A stretch of 29,808 nucleotides of DNA from a virus: IMG/VR virus record IMGVR_UViG_3300026483_000026, positions 1-29,808 of that record, one strand, 5' to 3'. This document shows positions 1 to 8,449 of the stretch, piece by piece. The position numbers and the translations under genes are program-made. A model generated the notes under the pieces. The model saw only the letters and a list, made by a program, of their open reading frames with translations. It searched no databases and was not told the DNA's origin. The stretch's first letter is position 1, and every line of letters begins with the position of its first letter.

Positions 1-1423
1 TATTCGTAAAGATACCGTAGAATACTATGGTGTCAGGTTAGCTTTAAGCGAAGTAGACGGCACTACGATAACAGAACACTACTACCCTGACCATAACAAC
101 GGTGAGCTAATAGGCTATGAAGTTAGGGATTGTATAAATAAAAACTTTAAAGCAGTTGGTAATAGAAAGGGTGAGTTTGATTTATGGGGACAAAGTATAG
201 TACCCCTCTCCCGTAAACTATTTATAACTGAGGGTAGGCTAGATGCTATGGCCTTACATCAAGTTATACTAGACAACACCCCGCCTAAGTATGCACAGTA
301 TAAACCTGCGGTTGTATCTCTTACTCGTGGTGCAACATCTGCTAGTAAAGACTTACTGCACAACAGAGATTTTATAAATAAATATCAGGAAGTTATCTTA
401 TGTTTCGATAACGATAGTGCAGGAAAGAAAGCAACGAAAGATGCACTAAAGATTATACCACTAGCAAAGGTAGCTATACTCTCAGAGAAAGATGCTAGTG
501 ATATGTTAGTAAAAGGTAAAGGAAAGGAATTATATCAAGCTACTGTTTGGAATGCTCAAGTTTTAAGACAGGGTGAAGTAGTAGATGTGTCTGACTTTAT
601 AGATAAGGCTATGGAGAAACCCCAGATGGGTTTAACATTCCCTTGGGCTACTGTTACTAGGGCTTGTTTTGGTATTAGACCACATACAATTCATGTGGTT
701 GGAGCAGCACCTAAGATTGGTAAGAGTGACCATTGCTATCAGTTAGTACATCATCTCGTATACAATGAGAAAGTAAAGGTAGGCATATTTGATTTAGAAA
801 ACTCACCCGTAAAAACTGCTAAGAAGTTAGCAAGTAAAGAAGCTAAGTTAGATTTTACTAGACCTGATAAAGAATACTCAGACGAATTACTAAGGGATAC
901 TTTAGAATCATTAGAGGGTAAAGTTAGATTTTACGATAGGTCAGGTAGTAGGGATTGGGAAGATATAAGAGTAGCAATAGAGGAAATGCATTTGTTAGAT
1001 GGTATTAATATATTTATACTAGACCCGTTGACTGCATTGGTCAGTCGCTTTGACTCTAGTACTGCCAATGATAAGCTCAATGAAATATGTACTGATATGG
1101 CAGACCTAGTACAGAATTACCCTATTACTATATTCTGTTATTCTCATGTTAACCCTAAACCAAAAGGTGCTAAGACCCATGAGCAAGGGGCTAAAGTTTT
1201 AAGTTCTGAATTTACTGGAAGTAGGGCAATGGAAAAGTGGTTTCACTATGGCCATGGTATTATGAGGGATAGAACGGAAGAGTGTTCACCGGAAAGAAAG
1301 AATATGTCCACCTTTCAGATGTTGTATGACCGAGACTTTGGACAAAGCTATAGCTGTGATGTATACTTTGATGAAGAGACAGTAACTTATTTAGAGCCGG
1401 ACAGGTGGGGTAAAGCAAGATGA
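1..1423 (+). CDS. DNA primase-helicase, T7 gp4-like (5' end missing)
   Basis: Makes RNA primers and unwinds DNA at the phage fork. The reading frame is open from base 2 with no stop, so the gene begins before the window and the ATG at 248 is internal. A TOPRIM primase core is visible: ITEGRLDAM at 224-250 and FDNDSAG at 404-424. Counting from the ATG at 248, the RecA/DnaB-type helicase follows. It has Walker A GAAPKIGKS (152-160), closer to the DnaB form than to T7, a catalytic Glu in FDLENS (181-186), Walker B IFILDP (255-260), the FCYSH motif (296-300), and a C-terminal HEQG...TGSRAMEK segment matching T7 gp4. The N-terminal zinc-binding region would lie outside the window. The stop overlaps the polymerase start as ATGA, which suggests coupled translation. 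Confidence 0.93.
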   Translation, partial: IRKDTVEYYGVRLALSEVDGTTITEHYYPDHNNGELIGYEVRDCINKNFKAVGNRKGEFDLWGQSIVPLSRKLFITEGRLDAMALHQVILDNTPPKYAQYKPAVVSLTRGATSASKDLLHNRDFINKYQEVILCFDNDSAGKKATKDALKIIPLAKVAILSEKDASDMLVKGKGKELYQATVWNAQVLRQGEVVDVSDFIDKAMEKPQMGLTFPWATVTRACFGIRPHTIHVVGAAPKIGKSDHCYQLVHHLVYNEKVKVGIFDLENSPVKTAKKLASKEAKLDFTRPDKEYSDELLRDTLESLEGKVRFYDRSGSRDWEDIRVAIEEMHLLDGINIFILDPLTALVSRFDSSTANDKLNEICTDMADLVQNYPITIFCYSHVNPKPKGAKTHEQGAKVLSSEFTGSRAMEKWFHYGHGIMRDRTEECSPERKNMSTFQMLYDRDFGQSYSCDVYFDEETVTYLEPDRWGKAR

Positions 1424-3270
1424 CAGATTATGTATGCGATATAGAAACGGATGGACTTAAACCTAGTCTTATACATTGTGCATCCATTTATAATATGGAC
1501 ACAAAAGAATTATACACACTAACTAACTACCCAGAAATGACAGAGTTCTTTTACACTTTAACTAGTGAAGACAGATTAATAGGTCATAACTTTATTCGTT
1601 ACGATAAACCTGTTATAGAAAGAATACTTGATATTAAATTACAAGCTCACATTGTAGATACAACTGCTCTTAGTTGGTATCTCACCCCTGAAATTGGTAA
1701 GCATGGACTTAAATTTTGGGGAGAAAGATTAGGGGTAGCTAAACCTGTAGTGGAAGATTGGGAGAACCTAGCCCTAGAAGTTTATGTAGAAAGATGTGAG
1801 GAAGATGTAAAGATTAATACCTTACTCTGGGAAAAACAAAGTTCTATGTTAGAAAAACTTTATGAGGGTAAAGATAGTAATAAATTAATTAGATACTTAG
1901 AACATAAGATGAGTTGTGCTGCAATGCAAGAGGCTAGTCAATGGCAACTTGATATAGACAAGGCTCATAAATTACATAAAGAATTAACAACTAACTATCA
2001 AGTAGCGGTTGATGCATTGGCTAGTGTTATGCCACAAGTACCTAAGATGGCAAAGCGTACCCGCCCTGCTAAACCCTATAAAAAAGATGGTAGCCTATCC
2101 GCTACTGGTATTAAGTGGGATGAGTTAACGAAAGAGAAAAACTTACCGTTTGATTATGACGGTGATATAACTGTAGTGACTGGTTACAATGAGCCTAACC
2201 CTAGTAGTGTACCTCAAATAAAGGATTGGTTAGAATCATTAGGTTGGCAACCCGCTACTTATTCTTATAACGGTGATGGTAAAAGCATACCTCAAATTAA
2301 AAAACCAGATGGTAACTTGTGTGAATCGATAGACATTTTAATTAAGGATAATCCAGAGTTAGAACATCTAAGAACTATGACTGTAGTTAAACATAGGATA
2401 GGTGCAGTACAGGGTCTATTAGAAAATGCTAATGATGATGGTTTTGTTGAGGCCAGAATACAAGGCTTTACTAATACACTAAGATTTAAGCATGCAGTCT
2501 GTGTTAACTTACCATCTGACCGTAAACCGTACGGTAAAGAGTTACGTTCTTTATTTACAGTAAGAAAAGATAACCATACATTATGTGGTTCTGATATGGC
2601 TAGTTTAGAGGATAGAACTAAACAGCATTACATGTGGCAGTACGACCCAGAATATGTAACAGCTATGACAACGGAGGGCTTTGACCCACATTTAGATTTA
2701 GCATTGTCAGCAGGTGCAGTAACACAAGAACAAGTTGATAAATATAAATCCGGTAACAAGACTGATGAAGTATCACAACTCAGACATAACTACAAAGGTG
2801 GTAACTATGCCTGTACTTATGGAGCAGGTGTTACTACTTTATCAAGACAGTTAGGTATTAGTGAGGGTGAAGCTACTAAAATACACAAAGCATATTGGAA
2901 AAGAAACTGGTCATTAAAAGAGATAGCAAAGGATTGTGAAGTTAAAATAGTGGATGAAAAAATGTGGCTTTGGAATCCTGTATCTGAATTATATTATTAT
3001 CTTAAAGCAGATAAAGATAAGTTCTCTACCCTGAATCAAGGTACAGGTACATATTGCTTTGATATGTGGTTAGCCTTTATCGTAAGGAAAAGAAAGCAAT
3101 TAACAGCTCAGTTCCATGATGAAGTTATCCTAGAATTACAGGAAAATAAACAACAGGAAGTAACAGCAATATTAAAAGAATCTATACAAAATGTGAACAA
3201 GCTTCTGAAACTAAACAGAGACTTGGATTGTGATATTTCTTTTGGAAAAGACTATTCACAAATACATTGA
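1420..3270 (+). CDS. DNA polymerase, family A, with 3'-5' exonuclease domain
   Basis: Replicative polymerase of the phage, 616 aa against about 704 in T7. The exonuclease domain carries D7 and E9 (CDIETDG), N57 and D62 (GHNFIRYD) and D129 (RCEEDV), so all four metal-binding carboxylates are present. The Tyr usually four residues before the last Asp is Arg125. The polymerase domain has motif A around D392 (SDMASLEDR), motif B R455-K459-Y463-Y467 (RHNYKGGNYACTYG) and motif C HDE at 566-568. The residue matching E. coli Phe762/T7 Tyr526 is Tyr463. The region between exonuclease and polymerase looks shorter than in T7, so a thioredoxin-binding loop like that of T7 may be absent (inference). It starts within the primase stop (ATGA), behind a G-rich ribosome site (AGGTGGGG). 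Confidence 0.95.
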   Translation: MTDYVCDIETDGLKPSLIHCASIYNMDTKELYTLTNYPEMTEFFYTLTSEDRLIGHNFIRYDKPVIERILDIKLQAHIVDTTALSWYLTPEIGKHGLKFWGERLGVAKPVVEDWENLALEVYVERCEEDVKINTLLWEKQSSMLEKLYEGKDSNKLIRYLEHKMSCAAMQEASQWQLDIDKAHKLHKELTTNYQVAVDALASVMPQVPKMAKRTRPAKPYKKDGSLSATGIKWDELTKEKNLPFDYDGDITVVTGYNEPNPSSVPQIKDWLESLGWQPATYSYNGDGKSIPQIKKPDGNLCESIDILIKDNPELEHLRTMTVVKHRIGAVQGLLENANDDGFVEARIQGFTNTLRFKHAVCVNLPSDRKPYGKELRSLFTVRKDNHTLCGSDMASLEDRTKQHYMWQYDPEYVTAMTTEGFDPHLDLALSAGAVTQEQVDKYKSGNKTDEVSQLRHNYKGGNYACTYGAGVTTLSRQLGISEGEATKIHKAYWKRNWSLKEIAKDCEVKIVDEKMWLWNPVSELYYYLKADKDKFSTLNQGTGTYCFDMWLAFIVRKRKQLTAQFHDEVILELQENKQQEVTAILKESIQNVNKLLKLNRDLDCDISFGKDYSQIH

Positions 3271-3282
3271 GTATGATATACT
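3255..3282 (+). promoter_or_regulatory. Sigma70-like promoter before the SSB gene
   Basis: The sequence reads TTCACA (3255-3260), a 16-base spacer, then TATACT (3277-3282), with an extended -10 TG at 3274-3275. Initiation would fall near 3289-3290, leaving a leader of about 25 bases with a GGAG ribosome site (3303-3306) before the ATG at 3315. It overlaps the last codons of the polymerase gene. The same TGATATA core occurs in the late promoter at 25303-25331. The call rests on motif match only. Confidence 0.5.
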
Positions 3283-3314
3283 GAAGTAGTATTAACAACA
3301 ATGGAGATTAAACT

Positions 3315-3965
3315 ATGGCAATAAATAGAGTATCACCCCAAGCAGAGAAGAGTACTTCTACTATAGAGTACACTAATGTGCCAGAAGGTGAACATGAAGG
3401 TCGTTTAGTTTATGTTGCTGACTTAGGCTTACAGGAAAGAAACTTTGCGGGTGAGGAAAAACCACCAGCTCAACAGCTTTCTTTAGGTATTGAGTTAGTA
3501 GGACAGGAGCAGACTTTATCAGATGGCGGTACATTACCAAGAATCTTATGGTCTAAACCTTTCAACATATTCCAAACTATGAATGAACGTGGTAACGAAT
3601 ATAAGTATTACAAAATGTTTGTACCCACAGCCAGAGATGGTGAGGTAGCAGATTGGGATAAGGTATTAGGTATGCCAATCAATGTTGTCGTTTCTCATAG
3701 CAAGTCTGGGGATAGAACTTATGATAATATAAGTAGCATGTCCGCTATACCTGCTAAATATCAAGACCAAGTACCACCCGCAGCAACTGCTCAAATGTCA
3801 GTAGGAGATGCGGAAGACGAAAACAATATAGCCACTAAAGCTATGTTTGGTTTAGTTAAATACTTGCATGATAAAAGAGTTAATGGCTCAGTAGTTGAAA
3901 AAAGTACGCCTGTTAAAGCAAAGGCAGTAGCAGACACAGAGTTTGCAGAAGAAATACCCTTTTAA
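3315..3965 (+). CDS. Single-stranded DNA-binding protein (probable)
   Basis: 216 aa, probably coats single-stranded DNA at the fork and recruits partners, as T7 gp2.5 does. The best evidence is the C-terminus: a Pro/Ala/Lys linker followed by the acidic tip EFAEEIPF, very like the DDDIPF tip of bacterial SSB that binds partner proteins. The N-terminal 140 residues are beta-rich in appearance (EGEHEGRLVYVADLG, LPRILWSKPFNIF), which is compatible with an OB fold, but no family signature is certain. It lies between the polymerase and exonuclease genes, where T7-like phages keep replication accessory genes, and has its own candidate promoter and a GGAG ribosome site. Confidence 0.7.
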   Translation: MAINRVSPQAEKSTSTIEYTNVPEGEHEGRLVYVADLGLQERNFAGEEKPPAQQLSLGIELVGQEQTLSDGGTLPRILWSKPFNIFQTMNERGNEYKYYKMFVPTARDGEVADWDKVLGMPINVVVSHSKSGDRTYDNISSMSAIPAKYQDQVPPAATAQMSVGDAEDENNIATKAMFGLVKYLHDKRVNGSVVEKSTPVKAKAVADTEFAEEIPF

Positions 3966-3967
3966 CT

Positions 3968-4705
3968 ATGAAGTTGTTAATAGACGGAGACCCAATAGTT
4001 TATAGAATTGGGTTTGCATGTCAGAAAAAGGATAAGGAAACAGGTGAAGTTACGGCAGAGCCTGTTCCTTATACCCTTTACTCTTGTAAGACATTTGTAA
4101 ATAATATTTTAAATAATACAGAGTGTGATACTTACAAAATTTTCTTATCTGGTAAAAATAATTTCAGATATAAAATTAGAGAAGATTATAAAGCTAATAG
4201 GTCTGGTGTAGATAAACCAGTTCACTATCAGCTTGTTAAAGACTATCTAGTAACACAATACAAAGCTCAGATAGTTAACGGCATGGAAGCTGATGATGCA
4301 TTATCTTTATCTCAAACGGAAGATACAGTAATAGCTACTATTGATAAAGATTTATTAATGGTGGAGGGTAAGCATTATAATTATGTCAAGGAAACTTGGC
4401 AAGATGTTACAGCTCAAGACGGAGAACAATTCTTTTATAAGCAAATGTTAACGGGTGATAAAGTTGATAACATTATTGGTATACATGGTATAGGTGAGAA
4501 GAAGGCTACCAAACTTCTTAATAATACTCCTAGGGAAGAATGGGATAAAGTAGTGCTAGACCTATATCAAAAAGAGTTTGCTCCTGACGGTTTTCAAAGA
4601 GCCGTAGAAAATGCACAGTTACTATGGATGCTGCAGAAAAACAAACAAATCCCCTTGGATTTTGTTAAGGAGTTAACAAGTGAAAGTAAGACAAAAAAGA
4701 AATAA
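3968..4705 (+). CDS. 5'-3' exonuclease, FEN/T7 gp6 type
   Basis: 245 aa metal-dependent exonuclease, expected to remove RNA primers and digest DNA from 5' ends during replication and host DNA recycling. Acidic metal-site motifs are in the family order: LIDGDP (D6, D8), EADD at 107-110, DKD at 126-128 and GDKVDN at 163-168. The last leads into the helix-hairpin-helix GIHGIGEKKA (171-180). The segment FRYKIREDYKANR (67-79) matches the basic arch region of the family. It starts 2 bases after the SSB stop with only a weak ribosome site, so it may rely on coupling. Its 3' end overlaps the next gene by 26 bases. Confidence 0.92.
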   Translation: MKLLIDGDPIVYRIGFACQKKDKETGEVTAEPVPYTLYSCKTFVNNILNNTECDTYKIFLSGKNNFRYKIREDYKANRSGVDKPVHYQLVKDYLVTQYKAQIVNGMEADDALSLSQTEDTVIATIDKDLLMVEGKHYNYVKETWQDVTAQDGEQFFYKQMLTGDKVDNIIGIHGIGEKKATKLLNNTPREEWDKVVLDLYQKEFAPDGFQRAVENAQLLWMLQKNKQIPLDFVKELTSESKTKKK

Positions 4706-5108
4706 AAACATATACAGAAGTGGATTAGAAAGTACCTTCGCAGCAAAGACAAAAGGGATGGGTTTTGTTTTTGAACCGGAGAGAATGCCCTATATAGTTC
4801 ACCGTAAGTATGTACCTGATTTCGTTAAAGGTAACGTACTGATAGAATGTAAAGGTTTTTTTAGGGCAGGAGATACACTTAAGTATAAATCAGTTAAGAA
4901 ACATTACCCCGACAAAGAACTAATATTTATTTTATCCGACCCCTTTAAAAAAGTTAGGAAAGGTAGTAAATTAAATATGGGTCAATGGTGTTTTAAGGAA
5001 GAGTTCGCTTTCTTTACAGTTAAAGAATGTGATAAACTAAAAAAATATATGTCATTGAATGAAGAAGATAAATACAAATATAGGCAGGAACATTTAAGAG
5101 GTGTGTGA
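4680..5108 (+). CDS. Endonuclease I-like Holliday junction resolvase (T7 gp3 family)
   Basis: 142 aa, close to the T7 gp3 length (149). It cleaves branched DNA, and in T7 it also helps break down host DNA. The PD-(D/E)XK catalytic set is visible as E17 (SGLEST), D47 (YVPDF), E56 and K58 (LIECKG), with spacing close to T7 E20/D55/E65/K67. The start is GTG at 4680, supported by AAGGAG at 4667-4672 seven bases upstream. That places it 26 bases inside the exonuclease gene. It ends in TGATG shared with the next gene. With the exonuclease it forms the DNA-processing pair of the operon. Confidence 0.92.
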   Translation: MKVRQKRNKNIYRSGLESTFAAKTKGMGFVFEPERMPYIVHRKYVPDFVKGNVLIECKGFFRAGDTLKYKSVKKHYPDKELIFILSDPFKKVRKGSKLNMGQWCFKEEFAFFTVKECDKLKKYMSLNEEDKYKYRQEHLRGV

Positions 5109-5323
5109 TGGGTGATATATTAAACTTTCTTGATTACAAACATGGCCAAGAAGAACAAAAATTTGGAATGACATTTGAAGAACTATGTATAAAATTAAAA
5201 GATATAGATGAAATTACTTTGATGGAAGTACTAGAAATAAGTTCAGAAGATTTAGTGGAAAGGTTTGAAGACAAGATAGAAATAAAAATAAGTCAAATTA
5301 AAAAAGATTTAAGGGGAGAATAA
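5108..5323 (+). CDS. Small conserved phage protein of unknown function
   Basis: 71 aa, mostly helical and acidic in the middle (DIDEITLMEVLEISSEDLVERF), with a Lys-rich tail. I do not recognise a catalytic motif. The middle segment resembles short uncharacterised proteins found beside replication genes in other marine podoviruses (recollection, not a search). The ATG at 5108 overlaps the previous stop as TGATG and sits six bases after AGAGG. An upstream in-frame GTG at 5105 is too close to that site to be preferred. It lies between the nuclease and ribonucleotide reductase genes and is probably an accessory of replication or nucleotide metabolism. Confidence 0.7.
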   Translation: MGDILNFLDYKHGQEEQKFGMTFEELCIKLKDIDEITLMEVLEISSEDLVERFEDKIEIKISQIKKDLRGE

Positions 5324-5324
5324 A

Positions 5325-6287
5325 ATGAGTTTATTAATTAATGATAACAACTATGTAACAGAATACAAAGAAGCTGATATATTTACTAAGCAACAACAAG
5401 ATATTTTTTGGACACCCCACGAAATAGAAATGGAAAAAGACCTACATGATTTAAAAACTAAACTAACACCCCAAGAGTTGCATGGTGTTACGACTGTCCT
5501 AAAACTTTTTACTATGTATGAGTTAGAAGTAGGTGAGAATTATTGGGGTGGTTTTATTAGAGATACTTTTCCAAGACACGAAGTACAAGCTATGAGTAGT
5601 AGTTTTGCAACAGTTGAACTAGCAGTACATGCTAAATTTTATCGTAAGATAAATGAAGTATTAGGAATAGATACAGATAATTTCTACTCTGGATATGCTA
5701 AAGATAAAACATTAAAGGATAGAATGGATTGGATAGGTAGGCAGTTTAAAGATAAAGACCCATTGTACATTACTGCTATTGGTAGTATTGCTGAAGGTGC
5801 AATATTGTACAGTAACTTTGCTTTCCTAAAACATTTCCAAGCGGAAGGTAAAAACAAACTAATGAATATGACTGCTGGTATTAACTTCTCAGTTAGAGAT
5901 GAGAACTTACACAGCGAGGCTGGGGCTTGGTTACACAGAGAGTTAAAGAAAGAAACTAATGTTAGTGACAAAGACTATCAAAAGCTTGTAGTAAAAATTA
6001 AAAAAACTTGTGAACAAATATACGAACATGAATGTAGAATAATAGATATGATATTTGAACAAGGAGATATCAAGGGTATTACTGCTAAACAAATGAAAAA
6101 CTTTATACAATCAAGATTAAATATTTGTTTATCACAATTAGATATAAAACCTATGTACAATGTAGAGTATGACCCTATTAGTAGTTGGTTTTATAAAAAT
6201 ATTAATAGTGGTTCTTTACACGACTTCTTTGCAAAGCAAGGAAACAATTACACAAGAGATTGGGTGGAGGGTAAGTTTGCATGGTAG
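5325..6287 (+). CDS. nrdB: Ribonucleotide reductase class I, beta subunit
   Basis: 320 aa ferritin-like subunit that houses the metal/radical cofactor and passes the radical to NrdA for making deoxyribonucleotides. By alignment with E. coli the visible ligands are E66 (Asp84 position), E98, H102, E157 (IAEGAILY), E193 and H196 (RDENLH), with Y106 at the radical Tyr122 position. Two features are unusual: the first ligand is Glu rather than Asp, and E98 to H102 has one more residue than the usual ExxH. The segment GINFSVRDENLHSEAGAW is typical of the viral NrdB group. A strong AAGGGGAG ribosome site lies before the ATG, which is 1 base past the previous stop. No nrdI-like gene is visible. Confidence 0.94.
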   Translation: MSLLINDNNYVTEYKEADIFTKQQQDIFWTPHEIEMEKDLHDLKTKLTPQELHGVTTVLKLFTMYELEVGENYWGGFIRDTFPRHEVQAMSSSFATVELAVHAKFYRKINEVLGIDTDNFYSGYAKDKTLKDRMDWIGRQFKDKDPLYITAIGSIAEGAILYSNFAFLKHFQAEGKNKLMNMTAGINFSVRDENLHSEAGAWLHRELKKETNVSDKDYQKLVVKIKKTCEQIYEHECRIIDMIFEQGDIKGITAKQMKNFIQSRLNICLSQLDIKPMYNVEYDPISSWFYKNINSGSLHDFFAKQGNNYTRDWVEGKFAW

Positions 6288-6706
6288 ATAATACAAAACC
6301 TAAAAAGGAAGATAGGAAAAAGTTTGATATTGATTTAGCATACGGGGAAGTTAAAGAAGAACAAGTAGCATCTATGCTGCAAGATAAAAAGATAGAAGTT
6401 AAAAGTGAACGTGGTATGTGGATGAGGACAGGTAACATTTGTATTGAGTATGAATGTTGGAAGAAACCATCCGGTATTAATGCTACTGAATCTGATTATT
6501 GGTTTCATAATTTATGTATTGATGATAATATATTCTGTACATTAGTATTTGAAACAAAGAGTTTAAAGAAAATAATAAGAACAATGAAGGGGAAGAAGTC
6601 AGTTATGGGTGGTGATAATAATGCATCTAAGATGTGGTTGTTACCTATAAAGAAACTGTTTGACCCAGAAACATTTGAGGGATTTAAAAATGGTACAAAA
6701 ACATAA
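6281..6706 (+). CDS. Nuclease-fold-like protein between nrdB and nrdA
   Basis: 141 aa, function not established. The layout resembles small PD-(D/E)XK-type phage proteins. A Glu-rich helix (GEVKEEQVASML, 22-33) leads into a strand IEVKSE (38-43), a TGN turn (50-52), a second strand ICIEYE (53-58), then PSGINATESDYW (63-74). E39, K41 and E56 are candidate metal-site residues, but a clear Pro-Asp motif is missing. It overlaps nrdB by 7 bases and nrdA by 17, with GGAGG at 6266-6270 ahead of its ATG, so it is a real member of the operon. It could process DNA, or simply share the fold. Confidence 0.65.
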   Translation: MVDNTKPKKEDRKKFDIDLAYGEVKEEQVASMLQDKKIEVKSERGMWMRTGNICIEYECWKKPSGINATESDYWFHNLCIDDNIFCTLVFETKSLKKIIRTMKGKKSVMGGDNNASKMWLLPIKKLFDPETFEGFKNGTKT

Positions 6707-8399
6707 ATCAATTTATGATGAACTAGGGGATGAACGTAAGAGGTTACAAGCAGAGGGTAAACTACCCCTATGGGTTACTACCCCATCTTGGCAGATATTA
6801 AAAGATAAATATACTAGCCCTGAATACCCTGACTTATATTCTATTTATAAAAGAATCTCAACTGCGGCAGCAAGTCATATGGGAAGCGAAGAAGAACACT
6901 ACAGAAAAGTATTCTTTAATCTTATGTGGAACGGATGGCTTGCCTGCTCTACCCCTATACTAGCTAACATGGGTTCTAAAAAAGGTTGTCCTGTATCTTG
7001 TAGTGGTAATTATGTGGGTGATAATGTCTATGACTTTTATGATTCACAAAAAGAAACAGCAGTTCTTAGTAAGAATGGTTTTGGTACTTCAAGTTATCTT
7101 GGTGAAATACGGGAGAGAGGTATGCCGATTTCCGCTGGAGGAGTGGCAAGTGGTATACTTCCCGTACTCAAAGACTTTGTACAGTTATCTCGTGATGTAT
7201 CTCAAGGTAATACTAGAAGAGGTGCATGGGCGGGTTACTTAGAAATGGAGCATGGTGATTTCTGGGAGATAGCTGACTATGTTATTAACCACCCTGATGA
7301 TTGTAATATAGGTTGGTTAGTAACTGAAGATTTTATTACTAGATTAGACAGTAAAGATGAAGATGCTATGTCTCGTTATCAGAAAGCTATGAAGGTTAAG
7401 ATGTTAACAGGTAAAGGTTACTTTGTTTTTATTGATAAGATGAACAGCCAGAATCCACCTATGTATGCGGAGCATGGTCTAAAAGTTAAAGCTAGTAATT
7501 TATGTACAGAGATTACATTACATAGTGACGAGTTCCATACCTTTACTTGTGTATTATCGTCTATGAATTTAGCTAAGTATGATGAATGGAAAGATACAGA
7601 TGCAGTACATGATGCTATCGTATTCCTAGATTGTGTTGCGGAAGAGTTTATACAGATGGGTAGGGGTATAAAAGGTTTAGAAAGTGCAGTTAGATTTACT
7701 GAATCTGGTAGGGCATTGGGGCTAGGAACACTAGGATTCCATACCTACCTACAACAAAATATGATTGACATTGAATCACTTGAAGCTCATACTTTAAATA
7801 TGAATATGTTTAAGGATATAAAGAAAGACGCTGTAAAAGCTACTCAGATGTTAGCTAAGACTAAGGGTGAACCTAAGTGGTGTAAAGGGCATGGAGTCCG
7901 TAATACTCACTTACTGGCCATAGCCCCTAATAGTTCTAGTGCATTAGTTTGCGGTAGTGTATCACAAGGAATCGAACCAGTTTATAAAAATGTATTCGTA
8001 CAAGGAAGCCCAGCTGGTGAGATAAACCGCATCAACCCTGTACTGATAGAGTTAATGAAGTCTAAAGACGTATACAATGACGAGACCATTAATCAAATCA
8101 TTAAGGATAATGGTTCAGTACAGTTAGTTGATTGGCTTACGGATGAAGAGAAAGCTGTATTTAAAACTAGCTTTGAGATTAATCAAGAGGTGTTAGTTAG
8201 ATTAGCTAGTGCAAGACAAAGAAGTATATGTCAGGCACAGTCCTTAAACTTATTCTTTCCCTCTGACACCCCTGAAGAAGAAATATCTAGGGTGCATAAA
8301 CTAGCTTTTAAAGACAAATATATAAAGTCATTATACTATTTAAGAAGTGAGGCTGGAGTAAGAGGTAGTAGTGGTGAATGTGTAGCATGTGAAGGTTAA
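6690..8399 (+). CDS. nrdA: Ribonucleotide reductase class I, alpha (catalytic) subunit
   Basis: 569 aa catalytic subunit that reduces ribonucleoside diphosphates with NrdB. Key residues are visible: C104 (redox pair), the N270-x-C272-x-E274 active-site triad, C287 as second redox Cys (TFTCVLS), and Y549-Y550 of the radical pathway. The C-terminal CVAC tail is for thiol exchange. The tyrosine pair and adjacent nrdB make it class I rather than class II. It is much shorter than E. coli NrdA (761 aa) and no N-terminal ATP-cone is apparent, so dATP feedback inhibition may be absent (inference). I chose the ATG at 6690 behind GAGGG; an in-frame TTG at 6660 lacks a site and would lengthen the overlap. 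It is the last gene before the terminator. Confidence 0.94.
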   Translation: MVQKHKSIYDELGDERKRLQAEGKLPLWVTTPSWQILKDKYTSPEYPDLYSIYKRISTAAASHMGSEEEHYRKVFFNLMWNGWLACSTPILANMGSKKGCPVSCSGNYVGDNVYDFYDSQKETAVLSKNGFGTSSYLGEIRERGMPISAGGVASGILPVLKDFVQLSRDVSQGNTRRGAWAGYLEMEHGDFWEIADYVINHPDDCNIGWLVTEDFITRLDSKDEDAMSRYQKAMKVKMLTGKGYFVFIDKMNSQNPPMYAEHGLKVKASNLCTEITLHSDEFHTFTCVLSSMNLAKYDEWKDTDAVHDAIVFLDCVAEEFIQMGRGIKGLESAVRFTESGRALGLGTLGFHTYLQQNMIDIESLEAHTLNMNMFKDIKKDAVKATQMLAKTKGEPKWCKGHGVRNTHLLAIAPNSSSALVCGSVSQGIEPVYKNVFVQGSPAGEINRINPVLIELMKSKDVYNDETINQIIKDNGSVQLVDWLTDEEKAVFKTSFEINQEVLVRLASARQRSICQAQSLNLFFPSDTPEEEISRVHKLAFKDKYIKSLYYLRSEAGVRGSSGECVACEG

Positions 8400-8413
8400 T
8401 CCCCAAAGTAATC

Positions 8414-8449
8414 GGTGGTGTCTTTCCTCGCACCACCTTTTATTTTTTC
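8414..8449 (+). terminator. Intrinsic terminator of the replication operon
   Basis: A 7-bp perfect stem GGTGGTG/CACCACC (8414-8420 with 8431-8437) and a 10-base loop are followed by a T-rich run (8438-8449). It lies 14 bases after the nrdA stop. The T-run is only on the + strand side, so it should stop rightward transcription only. Confidence 0.85.

Noticed and set aside
5684-6438. Several - strand frames across nrdB and the next gene
   Set aside because: Hydrophobic antisense shadows without start signals; the sense genes are clear.
6660-6689. Longer nrdA start at the TTG at 6660
   Set aside because: No ribosome site, extends overlap with the previous gene, and the ATG at 6690 has GAGGG upstream.
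7003-7242. 79-residue + strand frame inside nrdA
   Set aside because: Out-of-frame shadow; nrdA is continuous with all catalytic residues.
6690-8399. Class II (B12-dependent, single-subunit) ribonucleotide reductase
   Set aside because: Short length alone suggested it, but the Tyr-Tyr radical path, CVAC tail and adjacent nrdB indicate class I.
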